This document shows, one piece after another, positions 32,716 to 40,316 of a stretch of DNA of 64,000 nt. A program made the translations under genes and the position numbers. How positions within the stretch are numbered: the stretch's first letter is position 1; each line of letters opens with the position of its first letter. The DNA comes from Paenibacillus glycanilyticus NBRC 16618 (GTDB taxonomy: Bacteria > Bacillota > Bacilli > Paenibacillales > Paenibacillaceae): contig NZ_BILY01000013.1 in NCBI RefSeq assembly GCF_004000805.1, positions 97,384-161,383 of the forward strand, given 5' to 3'. The notes beneath the pieces were generated by a model. The model was not told where the DNA came from and did no database searches. It was given only the letters and a program-made list of their open reading frames with translations.

Positions 32716-34211
32716 GGCTTCTCACCTTTTGCTCTGGACTTCCAAGGCTTCTGGAATAATCCCGTCACTAATTCCCTCCATTTAATCGGGGCAATGGGCT
32801 GCATGTAATTCTGATTAAACGTTTCAAGCGAACACATATAGATCAGGATTAAAAACACGCTGACAAAGAAGCCGAAGATCCCGAACATCGACGAGAGGGT
32901 CAACACGAAAAATCGTAATATGCTGACGGTTCCGCTTAAGGTCTGATTAACCAGCGTAAAGGTGGAGACTGCCGTAATAGCAGCTGCCACAAGCATCGTC
33001 GGAGAGGTTATGCCTGCCCGTATGGCAGCATCCCCGATAATGAGCCCGCCAACGACGGACACCGTTTGGCCAACGGGCCGGGGCAGCCTCACGCCAGCCT
33101 CCCGGAACAACTCGAACATCGCCATCATGAGAAACATTTCCATCGTGGCCGATATCGGCAGACCGATTCTGGAGTTCGTAACGGTAGCTAGCAGCGTAAA
33201 CGGTATTTGATCCGTATTATAGGCCGATAAAGCGACCCAAAAGCCCGGGAGACAAATAGCCAGTACAAATCCGATAAAACGAAGCAGCCGCTCCAGGGTT
33301 ACATAGTAATAAGGAAGATGGGCATCCTCCGGGGATTTTACAAGGAGCGTCAGATTACCCGGCAGGATAATAACCGAAGGATTGCCATCAACCAGGAGAC
33401 AAACTCTGCCTTGCATTAACGCCTGAACGACGTAGTCGGGACGGCCAATGTAATCAACGAGCGGGAACAGACTGTTGGGCCTGTCCGACACAAGCTCCTC
33501 CAGCTCGGAAGAGCTGTACAAGGCTTCGATATGAATCTCATCCAGCCTTTTTTTAGCTTCTCTGACCAAGGACGGCTCCGCTTTGCTTCTCATGAACATC
33601 ATCGAAATTTCCGTCTGAGACTCGGTTCCGATTTTCATATATTCCACATTCAGATCCGGCGTGCGCAGTCTTCTCCGGATAAGAGCAATATTGGTAGCTA
33701 GACTTTCCACAAACCCGTCCCGCGGCCCTTTGACCGACAGCTCCATCGTTGATTCTTCGGGCTGGCGCCCCGGAATGCTTGCGATATCGAAGGAATATAC
33801 CGAGCGCGTAGCATCGTCGATAACGATGACGCTGCCCGAGTAAAGGTTGGAAAAAAAGAAAGCGACCTCCCGTTCATTATCGAGCGAAAGACGCGCGCCA
33901 AACGAATGGCCTTCCTTGTGCAGATTGTTCTTGTCCATCACAACCGGTTCCCGCGCAGCCTCTGCCTGATCCAGCGCTCCGAAGTTTTTGTTTAAACTCT
34001 CAGCCAGCTTGTCAAGCTGCGGCAGCAAGGCGATAAATACCGTCTGCATATCCACCATGCCGCTGCACATCAGAATGCGAAATACCCGCTTTGGTTCTTC
34101 TTTGCCAACCACCAACGTTTGAATAACGATGTCCCCTGAACCGGCCAATTCTTCATAAATTCGGTCCAAACGATCCCGTTTGCGATGTTGCTTGTCCGGT
34201 TCATGACTCAT
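32712..34211 (-). CDS. gerA: GerA family spore germination protein, A subunit
   Basis: 499 residues. A soluble N-terminal half (GSGDIVIQTLVVGKEEPKRV, MCSGMVDMQTVFIALLPQL, ARLSLDNEREVAFFFSNLYS) is followed from about residue 280 by a membrane half with five or so segments, including the conserved EAGVRLPRPVGQTVSVVGGL and RFFVLTLSSMFGIFGFFVSV. This is the ligand-binding-plus-channel-like A subunit of germinant receptors. The start at 34211 has GGAGG eight bases ahead and overlaps the permease gene end by 11 bases; the extra 34 codons in the longer frame lie within that gene and are rejected. Confidence 0.93.
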   Translation of the reverse strand: MSHEPDKQHRKRDRLDRIYEELAGSGDIVIQTLVVGKEEPKRVFRILMCSGMVDMQTVFIALLPQLDKLAESLNKNFGALDQAEAAREPVVMDKNNLHKEGHSFGARLSLDNEREVAFFFSNLYSGSVIVIDDATRSVYSFDIASIPGRQPEESTMELSVKGPRDGFVESLATNIALIRRRLRTPDLNVEYMKIGTESQTEISMMFMRSKAEPSLVREAKKRLDEIHIEALYSSSELEELVSDRPNSLFPLVDYIGRPDYVVQALMQGRVCLLVDGNPSVIILPGNLTLLVKSPEDAHLPYYYVTLERLLRFIGFVLAICLPGFWVALSAYNTDQIPFTLLATVTNSRIGLPISATMEMFLMMAMFELFREAGVRLPRPVGQTVSVVGGLIIGDAAIRAGITSPTMLVAAAITAVSTFTLVNQTLSGTVSILRFFVLTLSSMFGIFGFFVSVFLILIYMCSLETFNQNYMQPIAPIKWRELVTGLFQKPWKSRAKGEKP

Positions 34212-35331
34212 TGCGGTAACCTCCTTGCGTTTCCGGCTGAGCTGATTTTTTTGGTTTGCGGAACGTGAGAATCCATAGCAGCAGAAGAACGGCGCCAAAC
34301 AGAATCCAAGCAACCTGAAAGTAAGCGTGCATTAGGATCATGTACCACTTCATATGCATCAGAACGGTAATGCTTGCTATAGCCAAAACAAAAACGGTGA
34401 TCAGCATGCTGATCCATTTTCGCTTTATTTTCCTGAACGGTCCGTAAAGCTGAATGAGATAGAGTGGCAGCGATATCCGGATAAGCGCTCCGGAAAGCCA
34501 TTGAAACACGGCAAAAAAATCAACATGCTCGAAATATTTGCCAATCTTCACTAGACGCCATTGCGAATAAGCCGGATAACGCATCATGCTTGCTTCTTCA
34601 GGTCCAAACAGAGTAATAGCTCCTACCGTAGGGCCCAGGGTCAAGAGCATGAGCATGATGGTCAGCAGCAGGAGATGCCACTTCTTAAAGCTTCTCTTCA
34701 TTTCATGTTGGATAAGAAGCAGGAAGGACAGTTCCATAAATGCGCTAAGGGAATAGACAGAACCTTTGAGTATCGGGTACATCCCCATTTCGAACATCGG
34801 CAGCAAGTACCGGTAATCCTTGGACGGCATGTTGGCTGACATGACAAAGTCTCCCAGCACTACAACGATTGGAAGCAGAATGCAGGATACATAAGCAATC
34901 GTGCGCAGTCCGTTCATAGCCGCAAACATGCAGATAAAGCAGAAAATAAACAGAACCACGTATTGCGGTGTCAACGGCAAATAGGTATTGGATGTCCAGG
35001 CGACAACGTCTACCAAAGATCCGAAAGCGACGAAAAGCAAAGCCAAATTAATAATTGCGAGAATCAACCATACAAAAAAAGTCGGAACACGTTGCCCGAG
35101 CCATTCGTCAAAGCGTACTCTGTTCATCTTGAACATCACGCGCTGCAAAGGAAACACGGCAATGGGAAGCGCGATAATAAGCGCAACCGGAATACTCAGC
35201 CATGCATCTCTTTTCGCTTCGGCAAGCAGCAGGGGCACTACGATGACGTGATTGACAAGGCCAACGCTGAGCAGAGTCATCATAACAATTGGCCATAAAC
35301 CGATAGGCTTCGCATTTAGCTGCACAGACAT
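34201..35331 (-). CDS. gerB: GerB family germination permease
   Basis: 376 residues with ten hydrophobic segments, an amino-acid-permease-like protein of the spore inner membrane (LWPIVMMTLLSVGLVNHVIV, FFVWLILAIINLALLFVAFG, TPQYVVLFIFCFICMFAAMN). KDYRYLLPMFEMGMYPILKG with the SLSAFMELSFLLL helix after it is typical of the family. It probably binds the germinant. Here the B gene comes first (order B-A-C) rather than the A-B-C of the B. subtilis operons. AAGGTGGTGA precedes the ATG. A forespore sigma-G promoter is expected but I could not place it with confidence. Confidence 0.93.
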   Translation of the reverse strand: MSVQLNAKPIGLWPIVMMTLLSVGLVNHVIVVPLLLAEAKRDAWLSIPVALIIALPIAVFPLQRVMFKMNRVRFDEWLGQRVPTFFVWLILAIINLALLFVAFGSLVDVVAWTSNTYLPLTPQYVVLFIFCFICMFAAMNGLRTIAYVSCILLPIVVVLGDFVMSANMPSKDYRYLLPMFEMGMYPILKGSVYSLSAFMELSFLLLIQHEMKRSFKKWHLLLLTIMLMLLTLGPTVGAITLFGPEEASMMRYPAYSQWRLVKIGKYFEHVDFFAVFQWLSGALIRISLPLYLIQLYGPFRKIKRKWISMLITVFVLAIASITVLMHMKWYMILMHAYFQVAWILFGAVLLLLWILTFRKPKKSAQPETQGGYRNES

Positions 35332-35393
35332 TCACCACCTTCGCTTCCAGCATTCCCCTTAGGAAGAAAAGTGATGCATTTCCTTATCTATGG

Positions 35394-35433
35394 AAAAAAG
35401 CCCTTTGATTGCTGGACGCGATCAAAAGGGCTT
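35394..35433 (-). terminator. Terminator between coat gene and ger operon
   Basis: AAAGCCCTTTTGATCG and TTGATTGC-type arms (AAAGCCCTTT with AAAGGGCTTT) close over GGACG-like loop bases, with TTTTTTCC on the minus strand. It insulates the ger operon from the gene at 35440. Confidence 0.85.
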
Positions 35434-35439
35434 TACCGT

Positions 35440-36105
35440 TTATGGCAGGTGAATCGTTTTGACGTGATCAAAATGGATAAACACCGATGATCCACTCGCA
35501 TCCGCAAGTTCAAGCAGGTTCAAATCGACATTTTTGAGGACACCTGTTTTTCTAGGATTCTCCCCCAGATCAAGAACGACGAATTGTCCGATATGTTTGC
35601 GCAGCTGCTGATCAAAGGTTCGGGCAAGGGTTAAGGGCGTTGGCTTGAGCGGAAATTGTTCGGATGACAACGAGTAAGGGGTAACATTGGCGTTATACGG
35701 TACCAGATATTTAAGATGCCGCATGGAGATCATGACGGAATGGTAGACCGGCGAATAAAAAACAAAGAAATCGTTCATGACTGCCGTCACATAGCCATGT
35801 ATGGATTGATTGCCGGTAATATAAATTTCCGAAAACATGCCTTTGGAATTCAATAAAATTTTGCGGAAAGATATGGAGTCGTTATACGATTCGAAAGGTA
35901 GCTCCGGCGTACTGCTGTAGTTTTGATTTTCATCCTGCACAATTCTCATTTGCTGCAAATGGATCAGCGGTACGTAAAAAAACTGGGTGCCGTTGTAAAG
36001 CACAAGTATATCGGGGCCAAAATCAATCAGCTTGCCGCGTATGCCCGCTCTTCCGGAAATAACAAGCTCAACCTGTGAATCGAGGAATGGATGCTGGTTT
36101 TTCAA
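35440..36105 (-). CDS. DUF2642/CotB-like LSm-fold protein
   Basis: 221 residues beginning at a TTG, justified by AAGGAGG eight bases ahead. Two or three beta-barrel units of LSm type are visible: VELVISGRAGIRGKLIDFGP then DILVLYNGTQFFYVPLIHLQ; YITGNQSIHGYVTAVMNDFF then VFYSPVYHSVMISMRHLKYL; and GQFVVLDLGENPRKTGVLKN with SSVFIHFDHVKTIHL. The pattern (strand, G-V/L-x-x-V/D, strand, Y/FV-P-I-x-H-L) matches DUF2642 in CotB-like coat proteins. It lies beside another such gene and a germination operon, so a spore coat role is likely. Confidence 0.78.
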   Translation of the reverse strand: MKNQHPFLDSQVELVISGRAGIRGKLIDFGPDILVLYNGTQFFYVPLIHLQQMRIVQDENQNYSSTPELPFESYNDSISFRKILLNSKGMFSEIYITGNQSIHGYVTAVMNDFFVFYSPVYHSVMISMRHLKYLVPYNANVTPYSLSSEQFPLKPTPLTLARTFDQQLRKHIGQFVVLDLGENPRKTGVLKNVDLNLLELADASGSSVFIHFDHVKTIHLP

Positions 36106-36184
36106 CTGCTCGACCTCCTTTTCAAAAGCTTCATCTATTAAGGAAGCCGGACACTAAAGTAAATGCCCGGCTTCTATCTATCGA

Positions 36185-36934
36185 TTAGCCTTTTTTCGAG
36201 CGGTTGCTGCTACCGGATTTTTTTGATTTGTTGCCTGTCGACTGCCCTTGAGCTTGAGCACCGGTACGGTTGCCCGATTTGTTGCCGCCGGATTTGTTGT
36301 TGTTTTTATTGCCCGATTTGTTGTTGTTTTTGTTGCCGCCGGATTTGTTACCGCCTTGGTTGCCGCCTTGGTTGCCGCCTTGGTTGCCGCCGCTCTTGTT
36401 GCCGCCGGATTTGCCGCCGAATTTTTTGATTGTTTTGATGTGGTCAACCAGGAGATAAACAACTTGATTATTTGCTGCTACAACGAGTGCTGTGTTGCCT
36501 TGTACTTCAGCGAGGAAGCCTTCTACCTTTTCCGGCCCGCCCCAGTTGATTTGCACGAATTCTTTCGTTAAAGCATTAATAACGCCTCTGAAGTTGTTCG
36601 CGTTGATAAAATCAGTGCTGGTACCGCCGCTTTTGCTTGTAGCAAATCCTGTTACGCTTTTAACATGGCTGAGGTCAACGTATACAACGCCTTCTTTTGT
36701 CGCAAGAACCAGGTAATCGTTTTTAACTGCGAGCAGTTTGCCTTCCAGAGATTCCGGACCGCCACGGTTGATTCTGACAGTTTCGCCTACCAAGTTTCTA
36801 AGTTCAGTGTTGCTGCCTGTTCCTGTGTTGCCTGTTCCTGTGCTTTTGCCATTGCTTCTGTGGCTTTTGTGACTCTTGTGCCATTGGTGACCGCCGCTGT
36901 TGTTGCTACCTTGCTGCCAATTGCATCCGTACAT
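36185..36934 (-). CDS. CotB-like coat protein with basic repetitive tail
   Basis: 249 residues. A His/Ser/Gly-rich head (HQWHKSHKSHRSNGKS) is followed by two LSm-like units: ETVRINRGGPESLEGKLLAV-YVDLSHVKSV, and FVQINWGGPEKVEGFLAEVQ-YLLVDHIKTI. The last 80 residues repeat GGNQ, GGNKS and NKNNNKSG, then TGNKSKKSGSSNRSKKG. This Lys/Ser-rich tail recalls the C-terminal region of B. subtilis CotB, which is phosphorylated by the CotH kinase. The CotH gene here starts only 317 bases away in the opposite direction, making a kinase-substrate pair plausible. GGAGGG precedes the ATG. Confidence 0.8.
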   Translation of the reverse strand: MYGCNWQQGSNNSGGHQWHKSHKSHRSNGKSTGTGNTGTGSNTELRNLVGETVRINRGGPESLEGKLLAVKNDYLVLATKEGVVYVDLSHVKSVTGFATSKSGGTSTDFINANNFRGVINALTKEFVQINWGGPEKVEGFLAEVQGNTALVVAANNQVVYLLVDHIKTIKKFGGKSGGNKSGGNQGGNQGGNQGGNKSGGNKNNNKSGNKNNNKSGGNKSGNRTGAQAQGQSTGNKSKKSGSSNRSKKG

Positions 36935-37251
36935 GTAATAAATCCCTCCGATAACTTTCTCTTAATAGATTTACAACCGTGCCATCCAATTGACCTTCTA
37001 CCACTAATAGGCTGAACTTCCTGGTGTTTCGCTATCTAGTCATCTACCATTGGTGACGGTTTGTAATATATTTATATGTAACCCGTATAGGAGAGGTACT
37101 AGATTAGTAACCATTTATGCGGACAAAAAGAAGAAATAAACAATTTCATCACTAGCGGGTGTCATTCTCCCCCTTTCCCGAATACCGTAAATAAGCACAG
37201 GAGCCTATCGGCCACGATAGGCTTTGACTTCGGTCTTAAGGGGTGAAGCCC
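36935..37251. other. Divergent spacer between CotB-like and CotH genes
   Basis: 317 AT-rich bases without a gene. GCCTATCG-GCCA-CGATAGGC (37203-37222) is an eight-pair hairpin in the CotH leader, about 15 bases before its ribosome site. Mother-cell sigma-K or sigma-E promoters are expected; sequences such as CATATAAATA on the minus strand are compatible but too short to call. Confidence 0.4.
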
Positions 37252-38316
37252 GTGGCACAGCTGCCTATACGTAAAATTGAAATTGACGAGGATGATCTGT
37301 GGGATTTGAAGAACAATCCTTGGAGCAAATCGTTTAAACCCATCCATATTGAAATAGATGGAAAAAGCTATTCGGGGACTTGCGGCATTCGGGGCGGCCA
37401 TACGCGCAATTACACGAAAAAATCGTTCGAGATCAGGCTAGACGGGGGCAAAACGCTGCACTGGAACGCGGAATTCGACGATCCATCCATGATCCGCAAC
37501 GCCTTATCCTTTCAATTTTTCAACCTCATTGGAGTGCCGTCCCCGGAAACCCAGCATATCTCCGTCGAGATTAACGGTTATGAGCAAGGGGTTTATTTGG
37601 AGATTGAAGCGGTGGACCGGCGGTTCTTTAGAAAAAGAGGTATCGGTTATACCTCCTTGATCTATGCCGTTAATGACAGCGCGGATTTCAGTCTTGTCGA
37701 TCAGAATACAAATGCGAAAAAAGACTCGCTATTTGACGGATATGAAATCGTGAACGGACAAACAAACACAAAATACCGGCTGGTCCGTTTCATTCGCAAT
37801 ATCAACTCCCTCTCTAGCAAACAGTTGAGCGTCTATACGGCCAAACGGCTGGATATCAATCAATATTTATTGTGGCTGGCCGGAGCGGTTCTTACCGGCA
37901 ACTACGACGGCTTTGATCAGAACTATGCCCTCTATGAGCATAAGAAAACAAGCAAATATCGAATTATTCCTTGGGATTACGAGGGAACCTGGGGTAGAAA
38001 CTGCTACGGAAAGCCATGCGGCAGCGATCTTGTAAGGCTGCAAGGCTATAATAGTCTGACCGGCAAGCTGTTTAAATTCTCTTCCTGCCGCCAAAGATAC
38101 CGCGCAATCCTGCATAGACTATTGAAAACAGCCTTTACCGTTGAGCGGATCGATCCTATGATTACCCGCTTATACAAAGAGATCACGCCGGCAATCCGTG
38201 ATGATTTTACCCGCAAAAGCAGCTACGACACGTTTCTCGACGAGCCTTCTTTTATACTCGATTATGTAAGAGAACGCCGCGGACTTATTAAAGAAGCCCT
38301 TAAAGCTTGGAAATAA
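37252..38316 (+). CDS. cotH: CotH-like spore coat protein kinase
   Basis: 354 residues. Landmarks of the atypical CotH kinase fold are present: NNPWSKSFKPIHIEIDGKSY, GGHTRNYTKKSFEIRL (substrate and ATP Lys), NALSFQFFNLIGVPSPET, the catalytic region LTGNYDGFDQNYALYE and the metal-binding IIPWDYEGTWGR. In B. subtilis CotH phosphorylates CotB and CotG on serines and controls outer coat assembly. A GTG three codons upstream overlaps AAGGGG, so the second GTG at 37252, eight bases after that site, is taken as start. The CotB-like gene is divergent. The terminator stem contains the stop codon. Confidence 0.9.
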   Translation: MAQLPIRKIEIDEDDLWDLKNNPWSKSFKPIHIEIDGKSYSGTCGIRGGHTRNYTKKSFEIRLDGGKTLHWNAEFDDPSMIRNALSFQFFNLIGVPSPETQHISVEINGYEQGVYLEIEAVDRRFFRKRGIGYTSLIYAVNDSADFSLVDQNTNAKKDSLFDGYEIVNGQTNTKYRLVRFIRNINSLSSKQLSVYTAKRLDINQYLLWLAGAVLTGNYDGFDQNYALYEHKKTSKYRIIPWDYEGTWGRNCYGKPCGSDLVRLQGYNSLTGKLFKFSSCRQRYRAILHRLLKTAFTVERIDPMITRLYKEITPAIRDDFTRKSSYDTFLDEPSFILDYVRERRGLIKEALKAWK

Positions 38317-38334
38317 GCTTTAAGGGCTTTCTTT
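38294..38334. terminator. Terminator with 15-pair stem around the cotH stop codon
   Basis: AAGCCCTTAAAGCTT (38294-38308) and AAGCTTTAAGGGCTT (38315-38329) are perfect complements, with T-rich sequence after. The loop holds the stop codon. Confidence 0.88.
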
Positions 38335-38354
38335 TCGGACAGAACTCGAGGCGA

Positions 38355-39194
38355 TTATAAGCCCAGATGAAGCTTGCGGACATTCAGCATCCCGTTAAGG
38401 CCGGTTGGATCCTTTTCGGTCTTGTAGGCCGTAAATTTATCCGCCGCCTCCGAAGTACGGATGCGAAGCGGCTTCTCCTCGAGGCTAACAAGGCTAAACA
38501 CAACCTCGGCGACCGATTCGGCCGTTTGCGGAACCGCATTGCGTTTGGAAAACTGCTCCACGTAACGGTCGATTAACGCTTTGTACTCATCGTTCAGGAT
38601 ACCGCCCGTGCTGCCCAGCTGTTTAAAGACCGTATCGTTAAAGTTGGTCGCTATCGCTCCCGGTTCAACCAGGGTAATATCGATATTAAACAGAGGTTTG
38701 TAGTAGGTTGCTAGGCTTTCCAGCAGGCCCTCCAACGCGAACTTGCTGGAGCAGTAGATTTCGTTGAACGGCTGGCCAACTAATCCACCTACGCTGGAGG
38801 TTGCCATAATATGCGACTTGCCTGCTTCGCGAAGCATGGGCAAGGCTTCCTTGATGGTATGAATAACGCCAAATACATTGGTCTCGAATACATTGCGAAT
38901 TTCGTCCATGGATGCTTGTCCCAGCGTTCTTAGAAATCCAAAGCCGGCATTGCAGAATAGCGCATCCAGCTTGCCGGCCGTCCGGTCATTGATCTGTCCA
39001 AACGCTTTTTGCAACGACGCCGGGTCGGTAACCTCCATCTCCAGCCATTCCAGGCCTTCAACGTTATGCAGTTGCCGCTCGCGCTCCAAATTCCTTGTTC
39101 CCGCAAATACCGACCAGCCTTTATGGGCGAATAGCAATGCGGTTGCCAGCCCGATTCCTGTTGAAGCGCCTGTAATCGCAATTGTCTTATTCAA
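38355..39194 (-). CDS. Short-chain dehydrogenase/reductase
   Basis: 279 residues, classical SDR: TGASTGIGLA, CNAGFGFLRTL, then SSVGG and IYCSSKFALEG (Tyr-x3-Lys) and VEPGAIATNF. The start is TTG, supported by AAGGGAGGG nine bases ahead; an ATG four bases upstream runs into a stop after three codons. The gene follows cysK by 15 bases and is presumably in its operon, though no link with cysteine metabolism is evident. Substrate unknown. Confidence 0.83.
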   Translation of the reverse strand: MNKTIAITGASTGIGLATALLFAHKGWSVFAGTRNLERERQLHNVEGLEWLEMEVTDPASLQKAFGQINDRTAGKLDALFCNAGFGFLRTLGQASMDEIRNVFETNVFGVIHTIKEALPMLREAGKSHIMATSSVGGLVGQPFNEIYCSSKFALEGLLESLATYYKPLFNIDITLVEPGAIATNFNDTVFKQLGSTGGILNDEYKALIDRYVEQFSKRNAVPQTAESVAEVVFSLVSLEEKPLRIRTSEAADKFTAYKTEKDPTGLNGMLNVRKLHLGL

Positions 39195-39209
39195 CCATCT
39201 ATCCCTCCC

Positions 39210-40127
39210 TTAAAATAGATTCATGCTTAAATACCGCTCGCCGGTATCCGGTGCGATGCATAAAACACGCTTGCCCTCTCCAAGCTTCTTGGCAACCTGC
39301 ATAGCCGCCCAAACGGAAGCGCCGGAGGACGGTCCAAGCAGCAATCCTTCAAGACGCGCAAGATCTCTCATCGTCCGAATGGCATCTTCATCGGCTACCT
39401 GAATAATCTCGTCATAAACTTCCGTGTTTAGGATCGCGGGTACAAATCCGGGACTTGTGCCAACCAGCTTATGAGGACCGGGCTGGCCTCCCGAAAGAAC
39501 GGGAGAACCGGCAGGTTCGACAACCGCGATATGGATATGAGGCAATGAGGCCTTCAGCGTCTCGCCTGTGCCGGTAATGGTCCCGCCCGTTCCGGCAGTC
39601 GCAACAAAGGCATCAAGCTTGCCGCCCGTTTGCTCCAGGATCTCTACCGCGGTTGTAGTCCGGTGGATGTCCGGGTTGGCATGGTTCTCGAACTGGTTCG
39701 GAATAAAGCTGCCCGGTATTTCGGCTTGCAGCTCCAGCGCCTTGCGGATGGCTCCCGGCATTCTTTCCGCGGCCGGGGTCAAAACAACGTCAGCCCCGTA
39801 TGCCTGCAGCAGCTTGATTCGCTCCGCTGACATATTGTCCGGCATGATCAGGATAAGCTTGTAGCCCTTGGCAGCCGCATTCATCGCCAGGCCAATACCG
39901 GTATTCCCGCTGGTCGGCTCGATAATGGTACTGCCCGGGGAGATTAAACCTTGACGCTCGGCCGCTTCGATAAGAGCCGACGCGGCGCGGTCTTTCACGC
40001 TGCCGCTCGGATTGAACCGCTCCAGCTTAACGCACACTTCCGCGCTTCCCGGTTGAATAAGCCGGTTAAGCCTGATGACTGGCGTTTCGCCGATGAGGTC
40101 GATGATGGTGGACACTATACGTGGCAT
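39210..40127 (-). CDS. cysK: Cysteine synthase
   Basis: 305 residues, fold-type II PLP enzyme making cysteine from O-acetylserine and sulfide. The Schiff-base Lys lies in RFNPSGSVKDRAA, the substrate loop is PTSGNTGIGLA, the PLP phosphate loop is TAGTGGTITGTGE, and LLLGPSSGASVWAA is the C-terminal ring-contact block. ETPVIRLNRL opens the protein as in CysK. AAAGGAG sits five bases before the ATG. No S-box or CymR site was recognised in the leader, which instead holds a copy of the nested inverted repeat. The SDR gene follows immediately. Confidence 0.93.
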   Translation of the reverse strand: MPRIVSTIIDLIGETPVIRLNRLIQPGSAEVCVKLERFNPSGSVKDRAASALIEAAERQGLISPGSTIIEPTSGNTGIGLAMNAAAKGYKLILIMPDNMSAERIKLLQAYGADVVLTPAAERMPGAIRKALELQAEIPGSFIPNQFENHANPDIHRTTTAVEILEQTGGKLDAFVATAGTGGTITGTGETLKASLPHIHIAVVEPAGSPVLSGGQPGPHKLVGTSPGFVPAILNTEVYDEIIQVADEDAIRTMRDLARLEGLLLGPSSGASVWAAMQVAKKLGEGKRVLCIAPDTGERYLSMNLF

Positions 40128-40143
40128 AAATTCTCCTTTGTTT

Positions 40144-40298
40144 CAAATCGTGAGGCCAGCTACACGAAACTATTAGGATTCGATCGCGGTTGTCTCCAAA
40201 TTTCTTCATTTAGAAACCGCTTTAGCGGTTGAAATTTGGAGACAAAGGCGAGCGCTGCGCTTCTCATTCCTAATAGTTTCGCTTCGCGCTACGATTTG
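40144..40298 (+). repeat. Nested inverted-repeat element, copy C (with extended outer stem)
   Basis: CAAATCGT (40144-40151) pairs with ACGATTTG (40291-40298). CGAAACTATTAGGA (40165-40178) pairs with TCCTAATAGTTTCG (40268-40281). The left motif TCGATCGCGGTTG follows, then inner arms TCTCCAAATTTC (40193-40204) and GAAATTTGGAGA (40231-40242), a loop with AACCGC-TTTA-GCGGTT, and the right motif CAAAGGCGAGCGCTGCGC plus TTCTC. It fills the whole spacer between the MFS gene and cysK. Confidence 0.88.
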
Positions 40299-40316
40299 AA
40301 TTGCGTTCGAAAATTA

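Noticed and set aside
40144..40298. Simple transcription terminator or S-box in the cysK leader
   Set aside because: There is no T-run after the long stem and no SAM-riboswitch signature; the same nested structure occurs at unrelated loci.
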